A DNA stretch of 64,000 nt from Cytophagales bacterium (GTDB lineage Bacteria > Bacteroidota > Bacteroidia > Cytophagales > Cyclobacteriaceae): assembly GCA_013298505.1 (NCBI GenBank), contig JAAFHY010000004.1, positions 38,421-102,420 of the forward strand, given 5' to 3'. A program made the translations under genes and the position numbers. Positions 1-9,437 of the stretch are shown here, one piece after another. The notes beneath the pieces were generated by a model. The model was not told where the DNA came from. It was given only the letters and a program-made list of their open reading frames with translations, and searched no databases. How positions within the stretch are numbered: position 1 is the stretch's first letter; each line of letters opens with the position of its first letter.

Positions 1-354
1 TTAGATGCCTACAACGCAAATCCCAGCTCCATGCAAGCCGCGATTGAAAGTTTAGCAGCTCAAAAAGCATCTAAGAAAATAGCCATTGTGGGCGATATGT
101 TTGAATTGGAAGAAGACGCTGAAAAAGAACATTGGCAATTGGGCAAACTGCTCAACGAAAAAAAATTTGATCAGGTTTATTTGTGTGGCAAACTGATAAA
201 GGCGGCACTTCAAGAAATGCCAACTGCATATTATTTTGAAACGAGGGATTTACTTTTAGAGCACCTTAAGGCCAATCCTATACAAAATGCAACCATCTTA
301 ATTAAAGCTTCTAGGGGCATGGGGCTAGAAGTATGCGCAGAGGTAATTAGCTGA
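1..354 (+). CDS. murF: UDP-N-acetylmuramoyl-tripeptide--D-alanyl-D-alanine ligase, C-terminal part (truncated by window start)
   Basis: Open frame from base 1 reads LDAYNANPSSM..., the MurF C-terminal DAYNANP motif, then KIAIVGDMFELEE. Confidence 0.9.
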   Translation, partial: LDAYNANPSSMQAAIESLAAQKASKKIAIVGDMFELEEDAEKEHWQLGKLLNEKKFDQVYLCGKLIKAALQEMPTAYYFETRDLLLEHLKANPIQNATILIKASRGMGLEVCAEVIS

Positions 355-453
355 TTGTAAAAGTAGAAATTGATTATCTTAGTCTATTATTTCTATCAAA
401 TTTGGTACTTTGCAAGTGTCTTTCACGTTAGGTAAACACCAATTATTAAAGCT

Positions 454-960
454 GTGAGTATGAAAATTATAATTGCCTTATCAGGCTTACTTTTTTTGGC
501 AGGATGCCAGAAAAACGAAGTGGTTTCTGAGTTTACAGGCACGCAAGCTACTTATGCATTGGTGGCTGGCTCTGCATACAATATAAGCGGAACGGCCACC
601 TTTAAAGAGCGCAAAGATGGCACAAGCACCGTTTTGATTTCGCTAACGGGCACTGATGGCAATGCCCAATTTCCCGTTCACTTGCATTTGGGCGATTTGA
701 GTGTAGCCGATGCCGATGTTGCCCTCTTACTATCTCCGGTCGTAGCAGTAAATGGAAAGAGCGAAACAATCGTATCTCAATTGGCGAACGAAACCAAAAT
801 CACCTATAAAGAACTAATTCAACTGGCAGCCTGTGTTAAAATCCATTTAGCAGAGTCGGGTGCGGGCCGCTCGGTAATTTTGGCGGCTGGTAATATAGGC
901 GCAAGTAGTACAAACTTGGCGAGTGGCCGATTGGGCATAGGGCTTTGTAAATCAAATTGA
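454..960 (+). CDS. CHRD-like small lipoprotein
   Basis: Lipobox LLFLAGC; HLHLG segment and late GAGRSV...LASGRLGIGLC resembling CHRD-type lipoproteins; GTG at 454 or ATG at 460. Confidence 0.6.
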   Translation: MSMKIIIALSGLLFLAGCQKNEVVSEFTGTQATYALVAGSAYNISGTATFKERKDGTSTVLISLTGTDGNAQFPVHLHLGDLSVADADVALLLSPVVAVNGKSETIVSQLANETKITYKELIQLAACVKIHLAESGAGRSVILAAGNIGASSTNLASGRLGIGLCKSN

Positions 961-970
961 TTGTAAGGCA

Positions 971-1639
971 ATGACAGAACTTACTGGAGTGCTGGCTTTT
1001 TTAAAATCGCTGGCGCGTAACAACAACCGCGATTGGTTTGAAAAAAACAAAAGCAAATACGTAGTCGCCAAAACCGAGTTTGAAGATTTTCTTGCAGCCT
1101 TTCACGGTAAACTCATTTTGTTTGAAGAAAAATTGGCATCGTTGAATCCGCGAAAGCAAGGTTTTAGAATTTATAGAGACGTGCGCTTCAGCAAGGACAA
1201 AAGCCCCTACAAAGTAAACATGGGCGCGGGGTTTTCGGCAAATGGAAAAATGGATCAAGAGCCAGGCTACTACGTGCACATACAACCCAATAACCAGAGT
1301 TTTGTAGCAGGTGGATTTTACATGCCCGATGCGCCTAATTTGGCCAAGATCAGACAAGAGATTGATTACAATTCTGTTTCGTTCGGCAAAATCTTAGCCG
1401 ACAAAAAATTCAAGAAAGCTTTCCCGAAAGGATTGGATTCTTTCGACCGACTAAAAACAGCACCGAAAGGTTTTGAAAAAGATCATCCGCACTTAGACTG
1501 GCTTAAGAACAAAAGTTTTGTGGTGTCTCATCCGTTTACGGATAAAGAAGTAGCCGATAAAAAATTTGCACATAAGGTTGCGGAAGTGTGCAAAACCATG
1601 AAGCCGCTCAATGATTTTTTACTGCACGCAGTTGCGTGA
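971..1639 (+). CDS. DUF2461 / TIGR02453 family protein
   Basis: NNNRDWFEKNKSKY, FRIYRDVRFSKDKSPYK and GYYVHIQP motifs typical of the family. Confidence 0.85.
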   Translation: MTELTGVLAFLKSLARNNNRDWFEKNKSKYVVAKTEFEDFLAAFHGKLILFEEKLASLNPRKQGFRIYRDVRFSKDKSPYKVNMGAGFSANGKMDQEPGYYVHIQPNNQSFVAGGFYMPDAPNLAKIRQEIDYNSVSFGKILADKKFKKAFPKGLDSFDRLKTAPKGFEKDHPHLDWLKNKSFVVSHPFTDKEVADKKFAHKVAEVCKTMKPLNDFLLHAVA

Positions 1640-1693
1640 TTGGATTTAGACATAAAGGCACTGATTTTACAACTCAACTTTTGACAGAATTGA

Positions 1694-2458
1694 ATGAAAA
1701 ATAAATATGTAAACTTTGTTTCGGACGACCACTTATTGGACTGCATTGGCAATCTACATAAGGGTTATTTGAAGGCAAAGAACAACATCACCAAGAAGAA
1801 TTTTTATACCAACAAGGTTGACACAATAAAATTGACTTTTGATGCAAAATTCAACCACATAGACGAAGAAAGTCTTATCCAGTCAGAGATTTTGAGGCAG
1901 ATTGATAAGTCAATCAACAATTCAATTGGAACTTTTCACGAACAAGTTTTAGGCGGCATCAAAGGTTATGAAGCAGGAAATCTTAGCGGTTACGACATTA
2001 AAACCAAAGACAACACTTTGTTTGCCGACATCAAGAACAAACACAATACAATGAACAGTAGTGCAGCCGAAGCACTATTTCAAAAGTTAGCACGATACGC
2101 TAACGACTACAAAAAAGCAAAATGTTATTGGGTTCAGATTTTAGCCAAAGGAAGTTTTTGTGAGTTGTGGAGTGGCGACATTAACGGAAAAGAATACAGC
2201 CACAGTAGGGTTTACAAAATTTCGGGCGACCAGTTTTACGCCTTGATTTCAGGACAACACGATGCACTATTTCAACTTTACAAATTGCTACCAGTTGCTA
2301 TTAAAGATTATTTAAAATCAGCCGACAAAAGCGAAGCTATCGCAGAAAACTCTGCATTGGACGAACTAAAAGTAGGAACTAAGAAAAGTAAGCGAAGTAT
2401 ATTGGATCAAATCACTTTTGAAAATTACAGCTACTATTTGGGCTTTGATAAATTGTAA
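1694..2458 (+). CDS. Type II restriction endonuclease, Eco47II/Sau96I-like
   Basis: FVSDDHLLDCI...; GYDIKTKDNTLFADIKNKHNTMNSSAAEALFQKL core; paired with a C5-methyltransferase. Confidence 0.75.
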   Translation: MKNKYVNFVSDDHLLDCIGNLHKGYLKAKNNITKKNFYTNKVDTIKLTFDAKFNHIDEESLIQSEILRQIDKSINNSIGTFHEQVLGGIKGYEAGNLSGYDIKTKDNTLFADIKNKHNTMNSSAAEALFQKLARYANDYKKAKCYWVQILAKGSFCELWSGDINGKEYSHSRVYKISGDQFYALISGQHDALFQLYKLLPVAIKDYLKSADKSEAIAENSALDELKVGTKKSKRSILDQITFENYSYYLGFDKL

Positions 2459-3678
2459 TAACTGTTCAAAAACTTCACAATAGAATAACCCACCTCGATT
2501 CCCAAATTTACGGGAACTGCGTTCCCGATTTGCTTGTATTGTTGAGCCATTGAACCCTCAAATTTCCAATCATCGGGAAAGGTTTGTATTCGAGCATATT
2601 CACGAACTGTAAACGGGCGGGTCTCATCGGGATGACATCTTTCAGTTTGCTTTTGTGCAGGGCTACAAGTAAGTGTTAAACAAGGTTCATCCCAACCAAT
2701 TCGCCTTGCTATTCCTGTTTTGCCACCGCCAAGATGAAAACTACCACCCATAAATTCTTTCTGAATTTTAAGTGGTAAATCTCTCCAGTAACCTTTTTGC
2801 GGAACTAAATCCAAAACAACTTTTTTGCTTTGAGGGTATTTTGCACCTGTTGACTTGGGAACATTCGTTCCAAACAACTCACCTTTTTTCAAAGCATCTT
2901 TTAAGTTGTAAATTTTCTTATAAGGCTTTGGGTATTCATACTGCAAGTCGATATCTTTTCTGATTCCGACTAAAATTAACCGCTCTCTTTTTTGTGGCAC
3001 TCTAAAATTTATTGCTTTCAATACTTGCACAGGCACAACATGGTAGCCTATCTCATCCAAAATTGAAACCATGCCTTGCAAAGTTTTTCCGTTTTCGTGG
3101 CTCAACAATCCACGGACATTTTCGCCAATACAAATGGGTGGGTTTACTTCTTTGACGACTCTTGCAAACTCATAAAACAAAGTTCCTCTTGCATCCGCAA
3201 GACCTAATTTTTTTCCTGCGTAACTAAACGCTTGACAAGGAAAACCACCCGTAACAACATCAACGCTGTTTTTATATTCTGAAAACTTAAACGCTTTTAT
3301 ATCACCTTCCAACACTTTCCAGTTCGGACGATTGCTTCTCAAAGTTTGACAAGCCCATTTATCAATCTCATTCAAGACAACACATTTCAAACCTGCCTTT
3401 TCCAGGCCAACAGCTAAACCGCCAGCGCCTGCAAACAATTCCAAAACGGTATAGTCGTAGCGTGGCTCAACATAATTTGTTACAGTTTCTTCAGCATCGC
3501 GGCTTAAAAAATCCGCAAACAAAGTTTCAACTTGTTGCCGCTTATAGACACGGTAGTTACTCATGGGTTCGCGGACAGCGGATAGTTTGCCTTCCCTGTC
3601 CCATCGTCTAAGAGTTTCTTTACTTTTGCCTATGAGTTCAGAGGCTTCGGAGAGTGTTAAGTATTCATTCATAACCAA
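2434..3678 (-). CDS. DNA (cytosine-5-)-methyltransferase with N-terminal MerR-like HTH
   Basis: FAGAGG (I), GGFPCQAFS (IV), ENVRG (VI), QKRERLILVG (VIII), QIGNAVPV (X); N-term LTLSEASELIGKSKETLRRWDREGKL is a MerR-like HTH. Confidence 0.93.
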   Translation of the reverse strand: MVMNEYLTLSEASELIGKSKETLRRWDREGKLSAVREPMSNYRVYKRQQVETLFADFLSRDAEETVTNYVEPRYDYTVLELFAGAGGLAVGLEKAGLKCVVLNEIDKWACQTLRSNRPNWKVLEGDIKAFKFSEYKNSVDVVTGGFPCQAFSYAGKKLGLADARGTLFYEFARVVKEVNPPICIGENVRGLLSHENGKTLQGMVSILDEIGYHVVPVQVLKAINFRVPQKRERLILVGIRKDIDLQYEYPKPYKKIYNLKDALKKGELFGTNVPKSTGAKYPQSKKVVLDLVPQKGYWRDLPLKIQKEFMGGSFHLGGGKTGIARRIGWDEPCLTLTCSPAQKQTERCHPDETRPFTVREYARIQTFPDDWKFEGSMAQQYKQIGNAVPVNLGIEVGYSIVKFLNSYYNLSKPK

Positions 3679-4002
3679 GTTGCTTAACCTTATACAATGG
3701 TTACAAATCTATCACTAAAACTGAAACTAACAACGATTGATATCTCGCGCATAGCTAAATTGGGAGATTATGGAGGAAAATTTTTCCTGATTTGGTTATA
3801 CAATTGGATTATAGTTTATTCAGCAGTGACTAAAATAAATTGATTAAGGGCTAGGGCAAGCCCAGTTTTTTTACGCACGAATTTAAAATCTTTGTTTCCT
3901 GCTGCCTTAGCATCTTGGTGGCAAAATCCCCCAGTTACTTTAAATCTTAGTGCATAATTTGGGTTAAATTGATTTTCTTTGCAGTCCGTTTTCGGGCCAA
4001 CT

Positions 4003-4827
4003 ATGCAGGACTTAAAAATCACCATCATTCAGTCAGACCTCCATTGGGAAGATATTGGCGCAAATCTGGCCTCTTTCGAGGAAAAAATATGGCGTATTGG
4101 GCAATCTACCGATGTAATTGTGTTGCCCGAAATGTTTACCACGGGCTTTACCATGCGCGCAGGCAGGCTGGCCGAGCACATGAACATGCGCACTTTTAAG
4201 TGGATGCGCCAAATGGCTGACCAAACCGGGGCTTTGATTTTGGGGAGCTTTATTGCCAATGTTCACGATCGTTTTTATAATCGATTACTTTGGATGGAGC
4301 CAGGAGGCAACTTTAAAACCTACGATAAGCGACACCTTTTTAGAATGGCCGAAGAGCAGCAGGTGTATGCCCAAGGAGAAAGTTTGCTTATTGGCCATTG
4401 GAAGGGCTGGAGGATTTGCCCTTTGGTGTGTTATGATTTGCGTTTTCCGGTTTGGAGCCGCAATCGCTGGAATCCATCGCTAAAAAAATTATCGTACGAT
4501 GTACTCGTTTACGTTGCCAATTGGCCGGTAGTCAGGTCTGCCGCATGGGAAACGTTGCTAAGGGCACGGGCAATTGAAAATTTAAGTTATTCAGTTGGGG
4601 TAAACCGTGTTGGTATAGATGGAAACGGCATTGAGTACAATGGACAATCGTCTATTATTGGCCCCAAGGGCGATCAAATATTTTCGGTGGAAGGAGTAGA
4701 GTCGATTAAGACCATTGAATTAAGTGCGAATGCATTGCAAGCCTACCGCGATCGGTTCCCTGCGTTTTTAGATGCCGATGATTTTTCGATTGAAGCCGAG
4801 GCTTTTGAAGAAAGGGAATCGAATTAA
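4003..4827 (+). CDS. Nitrilase / omega-amidase family protein (YafV-like)
   Basis: LPEMFTTGF, YDKRHLFRMAEE, CYDLRFPVWSRN catalytic-region motifs; ATG at 4003. Confidence 0.88.
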   Translation: MQDLKITIIQSDLHWEDIGANLASFEEKIWRIGQSTDVIVLPEMFTTGFTMRAGRLAEHMNMRTFKWMRQMADQTGALILGSFIANVHDRFYNRLLWMEPGGNFKTYDKRHLFRMAEEQQVYAQGESLLIGHWKGWRICPLVCYDLRFPVWSRNRWNPSLKKLSYDVLVYVANWPVVRSAAWETLLRARAIENLSYSVGVNRVGIDGNGIEYNGQSSIIGPKGDQIFSVEGVESIKTIELSANALQAYRDRFPAFLDADDFSIEAEAFEERESN

Positions 4828-4935
4828 GCAATTTGAAGATTTGAAAATACTTGCTTTACTATTTAGCTCCTAAACTTCTCTCGATATCATCTTCGGAATT
4901 TTCAAATCAACTAATTTTCAAATCGTCTAATTAAT

Positions 4936-6459
4936 ATGCAGAAGAAGATTAACCGCGCACTCATTTCAGTTTTTTATAAAGACAATCTAGAAAGCATTAT
5001 TCATTTTTTAGCAAAAAATAATGTTGAGTTTGTTTCTACTGGTGGCACGCAAGAGTTTATTGAAAAGCTTGGCTACAAGGTTACACCCGTTGAGCAACTA
5101 ACGGGCTACCCTTCTATTTTTGGAGGTCGCGTAAAGACACTTCACCCTGCCGTTTTTGGCGGTATATTGTTTCGCAGAGACGAACCTACCGATCTGACGC
5201 AAGCAAAAGAGTTTAAGATTGCACCACTAGATCTGGTGATCGTAGATTTATATCCATTTGAAGAGACCGTGGCAAAGGGCGGTGGCGAAGAAGAGATCAT
5301 CGAAAAAATAGACATTGGGGGCATATCTCTCATTCGCGCAGCAGCGAAAAATTATAACGATGTATTGATTGTGTCATCGCGCAGTCACTATGCCGAGTTG
5401 CTTTCTTTGTTAGAATCAAAAAATAGCTCAACTGATCTGGCCGATAGAAAGCGATTTGCCGCCAAAGCTTTTGACGTTACCTCGCATTACGATTCGGCCA
5501 TTTTTAATTACTTTAATCAAGAGCAACAACTGCCCAGTTTTAAAAGTAGTTTTCAGGCTGGCGAAGTTTTGCGCTATGGCGAAAACCCGCATCAAAAAGG
5601 AATTTACTATGGCGATTTGAAGGAGGTCTTTGAAAAGCTGAATGGCAAAGAACTTTCGTACAATAATTTGGTAGATGTAGATGCGGCCGTAAATCTGATG
5701 CAAGAGTTTAGCGGGGAAACAGCCTTCGTAATCATTAAGCACACGAACGCCTGCGGAGTAGCCACTGGCAATTCGGTGAAGGAAGCCTACCTTAAAGCGT
5801 TTGCTGCCGATACGCTCTCTGCGTTTGGAGGTGTGTTGGTCACGAATCAACCTATTGACTTGGCAGCTGCCGAAGAAATAAACAAACTCTTCTTCGAAAT
5901 CTTGATCGCGCCAAGCTATGATGCCGCAGCGCTGGAATTACTTCGCTCTAAGAAGAACCGGATATTGTTAAAGCAGCAACGGCCTTTAACCAATACAAAA
6001 CAATTCAAAAATTTATTGAATGGCGTAATCGAACAAGATGTAGATTTTAAAACCGATAATAGCACAGATTTAAAAACGGTAACCAAGTTGGCGCCAACCG
6101 CAGAAGAAGTTGCGGCTTTGTTATTTGCAAGCAAGGTTTGCAAGCACACCAAGTCAAACACCATTATACTGGCAATCGATGGCCAACTAATTTCAAGTGG
6201 TGTAGGGCAAACCAGCCGTGTTGATGCGTTAAAGCAGGCAATTGAAAAAGCGGGCTCGTTTGGGTTTAGTTTGAAAGGAGCAGTAATGGCTTCAGATGCG
6301 TTCTTTCCATTTCCCGATTGTGTAGAGATTGCCTCGCAGCATGGCATTCGGGCGGTGATCCAACCTGGCGGCTCTATCAAAGATCAAGATTCGATTGACT
6401 TTTGCGATCGAAACAATATGGCCATGGTGTTTACCGGATTCAGGCACTTTAAGCATTGA
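4936..6459 (+). CDS. purH: Bifunctional AICAR transformylase / IMP cyclohydrolase
   Basis: ALISVFYKDN...STGGTQ, GGRVKTLHPAVFGGIL, LRYGENPHQ, AFGGVL, FPFPDCVE motifs; 507 aa. Confidence 0.97.
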   Translation: MQKKINRALISVFYKDNLESIIHFLAKNNVEFVSTGGTQEFIEKLGYKVTPVEQLTGYPSIFGGRVKTLHPAVFGGILFRRDEPTDLTQAKEFKIAPLDLVIVDLYPFEETVAKGGGEEEIIEKIDIGGISLIRAAAKNYNDVLIVSSRSHYAELLSLLESKNSSTDLADRKRFAAKAFDVTSHYDSAIFNYFNQEQQLPSFKSSFQAGEVLRYGENPHQKGIYYGDLKEVFEKLNGKELSYNNLVDVDAAVNLMQEFSGETAFVIIKHTNACGVATGNSVKEAYLKAFAADTLSAFGGVLVTNQPIDLAAAEEINKLFFEILIAPSYDAAALELLRSKKNRILLKQQRPLTNTKQFKNLLNGVIEQDVDFKTDNSTDLKTVTKLAPTAEEVAALLFASKVCKHTKSNTIILAIDGQLISSGVGQTSRVDALKQAIEKAGSFGFSLKGAVMASDAFFPFPDCVEIASQHGIRAVIQPGGSIKDQDSIDFCDRNNMAMVFTGFRHFKH

Positions 6460-6489
6460 TTTTTAAGTAACTTTGTTAAAATTGACATT

Positions 6490-6666
6490 ATGGTAATTAC
6501 CATTAAAAGAAGCGACTCGAAGAAAATAATTGCAAGGAAGCTGAAAGACTTACCCGAAAAAAAGGGCTTTGAGGCTTTCAAATATCACGGCAAAATAAAA
6601 GTGGAAGGAGACGGACTTGAAATCCAAAAGCAACTAAGAAATGGTTGGAAAGAACGTCTTCGTTGA
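6490..6666 (+). CDS. Putative antitoxin of PIN-type TA system, 58 aa (not in ORF track)
   Basis: Read by hand: MVITIKRSDSKKIIARKLKDLPEKKGFEAFKYHGKIKVEGDGLEIQKQLRNGWKERLR*; overlaps the PIN ORF start by 26 nt. Confidence 0.8.
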   Translation: MVITIKRSDSKKIIARKLKDLPEKKGFEAFKYHGKIKVEGDGLEIQKQLRNGWKERLR

Positions 6667-7012
6667 TACCAACATAATTATCTATTTGATTGGTGGTTAT
6701 GATGGTGTCGCTGAGTTATTGGCTGGACAAAACCTTCACTTTTCCTTTATCACCGAGATTGAGTTACTTAGCTTTAAGAAACTGATCAAAAGAGATGAGC
6801 AATTGATAAGGCAAATACTCAATGAGGGTTTTGTTTTTCAAAGCGATTCGGAAATAACGTCAATGGCTACTAAACTAAGACTTAATTACGGATTAGAAGT
6901 ACCAGATGCCATTATTGCTGCTTCGGCCATCAGATACGATTTGCCATTGATTTCTGCGGATGCAGGCCTTTCAAAAGTAAGAGAACTTCAATTGATACAA
7001 TATTCCCTTTAA
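6641..7012 (+). CDS. PIN-domain ribonuclease toxin, VapC-like
   Basis: VFVDTNIIIYL, ITEIELLS, VPDAIIAASA, SADAGL acidic-residue pattern of PIN domains. Confidence 0.88.
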   Translation: MVGKNVFVDTNIIIYLIGGYDGVAELLAGQNLHFSFITEIELLSFKKLIKRDEQLIRQILNEGFVFQSDSEITSMATKLRLNYGLEVPDAIIAASAIRYDLPLISADAGLSKVRELQLIQYSL

Positions 7013-7059
7013 TTCATAATTTTCGAATAATTTTAAACGCATAACAGCACTAACCATAA

Positions 7060-8085
7060 ATGGGACTTTTCGACTTTTTTACTCAAGACATTGCCATCGA
7101 CTTAGGCACTGCCAACACCCTTATTATTCACAAAGACAAAGTAGTGGTTGATGAGCCGAGTATTATCGCCATCGATAAAACGACTAACAAGGTGCTGGCC
7201 ATTGGGCGAGAGGCCATGCAGATGCACGAAAAGACCCACGACAATATAAAAACCATACGGCCACTTAAAGAAGGAGTGATTGCCGATTTCCATGCTGCCG
7301 AGATGATGATACGCGGCATGATAAAACTAATCGACACGGGCAAGCGACTTTTTCCACCTTCGCTGCGCATGGTTATCTGTATTCCATCGGCCATTACCGA
7401 AGTAGAGAAACGAGCCGTGCGCGATTCGGCTGAGCATGCCAATGCAAAAGAAGTTTACATGATACACGAGCCCATTGCTGCCGCCATCGGCATCGGCATT
7501 GATATCGAACAGCCCATTGGCAACATGATTGTAGACATTGGTGGAGGTACAACCGACATTGCCGTTATAGCTTTGTCGGGCATTGTGTGCGATCAATCTA
7601 TTCGCATAGCTGGCGATACCTTCAATCGCGACATTCTTGATTACATGCGCAGGCAGCATAACCTGTTGATTGGCGAGCGCTCTGCCGAGCGAGTTAAAAT
7701 TGAAGTAGGATCGGCACTAACCGAACTAGACGATGGCCCTGACGACTACGAAATCAGAGGGCGCGATTTGATGACTGGCATACCCAAGACCATTAAAATT
7801 TCTTATTCAGAAGTAGCCTTCGCCCTCGATAAATCAATATCGAAATTAGAAGAGGCGGTTTTGAAGGCACTGGAACTTTCTCCACCAGAACTTTCAGCAG
7901 ATATTTATGAGCAAGGCATTTACTTAACCGGTGGCGGAGCCATGCTACGCGGATTAGATAAACGCCTGTCGCTAAAAACAAAGCTACCGATACACGTGGC
8001 CGAAGATCCACTTCGTGCCGTGGTACGTGGCACAGGTGCTGCCCTTAAAAATTTAAACCATTACAGAAAAGTATTGATGACCTAA
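7060..8085 (+). CDS. mreB: Rod shape-determining protein MreB
   Basis: IAIDLGTANTLI, DIGGGTTDIAVI, LTGGGAMLRGLD motifs; first gene of the operon. Confidence 0.97.
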   Translation: MGLFDFFTQDIAIDLGTANTLIIHKDKVVVDEPSIIAIDKTTNKVLAIGREAMQMHEKTHDNIKTIRPLKEGVIADFHAAEMMIRGMIKLIDTGKRLFPPSLRMVICIPSAITEVEKRAVRDSAEHANAKEVYMIHEPIAAAIGIGIDIEQPIGNMIVDIGGGTTDIAVIALSGIVCDQSIRIAGDTFNRDILDYMRRQHNLLIGERSAERVKIEVGSALTELDDGPDDYEIRGRDLMTGIPKTIKISYSEVAFALDKSISKLEEAVLKALELSPPELSADIYEQGIYLTGGGAMLRGLDKRLSLKTKLPIHVAEDPLRAVVRGTGAALKNLNHYRKVLMT

Positions 8086-8088
8086 TGA

Positions 8089-8928
8089 ATGGAGCGGCTC
8101 TTTAAATTCCTGTTTGAGTATAGGGCTTTCTTTACATTTCTTTTGCTAGAGTCGTTTTGTATTTGGATGGTAGTTGAAAACAATCAATACCAAAGCACTA
8201 CTTATTTTAATACATCAAATCGGATTGCAGCCAATATCATTAGCACTTCACAGCAAGTGCGCGATTATTTCGCGTTGGGTGAAATCAACACCAATTTAGC
8301 AAACGAAAACGCCAGCTTACGCAAAAAGCTAGATCAACAAAGTCACGCGCTTCAGTCGATTGAATTGGCTCAATTTAAAGATACGTTGTTAATCAACCGA
8401 TTTGAATATGTAAGTGCCAAGGTGATAAACAATTCTACAAGGCAATACAAAAATTTTATTACCATCAATCGGGGTAGCACGTTTGGCCTTGAACCGGGCA
8501 TGGCGGTAATCAGTCAGTGGGGCGTGGTGGGAAAAGTAAAATCCGTTTCGGCAAACTATGCCGTGCTCATTTCGCTTTTGAATATCGATGACCAAGTGTC
8601 TAGTAAAATAAAACGCACAGGTCATTTTGGAACCGTGCAGTGGGATGGCCTAGATGCGAGCGTTGTAGACTTGAAATATATACCGCGGCACGTAGCGCCC
8701 ATCGTTGGCGATACCATCGTTACCTCGGGCTACAATGCCGTTTTTCCCGAAGGAATTTTAATTGGCTTCATTAAAGAAGTAAAATTATCAGAAGAGTCGC
8801 CCTTTCACCAGATTAAAGTTGAGTTGTCACAAGATTTCGGAAAGCTTTCGTATGTAGAAGTAGTAAAATCTAATTTAAAGAAAGAGCAAGACTCGCTCGA
8901 AGTTTTAACTAAAGGTATTCCTAAATGA
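8089..8928 (+). CDS. mreC: Rod shape-determining protein MreC
   Basis: N-term TM then coiled coil, VINRGSTFGLEPGMAVIS..GVVGKV; follows mreB. Confidence 0.93.
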   Translation: MERLFKFLFEYRAFFTFLLLESFCIWMVVENNQYQSTTYFNTSNRIAANIISTSQQVRDYFALGEINTNLANENASLRKKLDQQSHALQSIELAQFKDTLLINRFEYVSAKVINNSTRQYKNFITINRGSTFGLEPGMAVISQWGVVGKVKSVSANYAVLISLLNIDDQVSSKIKRTGHFGTVQWDGLDASVVDLKYIPRHVAPIVGDTIVTSGYNAVFPEGILIGFIKEVKLSEESPFHQIKVELSQDFGKLSYVEVVKSNLKKEQDSLEVLTKGIPK

Positions 8929-9437
8929 GTAGGTCAGGCATCGCTCAGTTTATTTTATTTTTTGTGTATGCCCTTGCACAAATTCTCTTATTGAAAAACC
9001 TGGTGTTGTTCAATTCTGCATTTTGCCTTCTCTACGTTTTGTTTATTCTGCTTCTGCCTGTTGAAACAAACAACTTATTGGTAATGCTAGCAGGATTTTT
9101 ACTCGGCTTTACCATTGATGTGTTTTACGATAGTTTAGGGATGCATGCGCTGGCCCTGGTGGCATTATCTTACTTACGCAATTATTGGCTTGGCGTTATT
9201 ACCCCGCAAGGCGGATATGACATAGGGTTGCCACCCACTATTTCCTCCTATGGCCTTCAATGGTTTTTGGTGTACACCATTCCGCTCATTTTCATCCATC
9301 ATTTTATTTTGTTCTTTGTTGAAGTGGCAGGGTTCTCATTTTTTTGGTTTACCATGCTTAAAGTAATGATGAGCCTGCTGTTTACATTGGTGGCAATACT
9401 TCTCTTACAATATTTAACCGTGAGCAGGCGCAGATGA
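8925..9437 (+). CDS. mreD: Rod shape-determining protein MreD
   Basis: Multi-TM protein between mreC and PBP2; ATGA overlap with mreC. Confidence 0.85.
   Translation: MSRSGIAQFILFFVYALAQILLLKNLVLFNSAFCLLYVLFILLLPVETNNLLVMLAGFLLGFTIDVFYDSLGMHALALVALSYLRNYWLGVITPQGGYDIGLPPTISSYGLQWFLVYTIPLIFIHHFILFFVEVAGFSFFWFTMLKVMMSLLFTLVAILLLQYLTVSRRR

Noticed and set aside
3848-3870. gggct-agggca-agccc-agttttttt hairpin as a terminator
   Set aside because: Only a 5-bp stem and no + strand gene upstream that would use it.
3816-4028. 70-aa minus ORF upstream of the nitrilase gene
   Set aside because: Overlaps the nitrilase start and consists of degenerate intergenic repeat-like text.
5428-6380. Minus-strand ORFs of 140 and 154 aa inside purH
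   Set aside because: Antisense shadows of a strongly conserved purH frame; no family resemblance.
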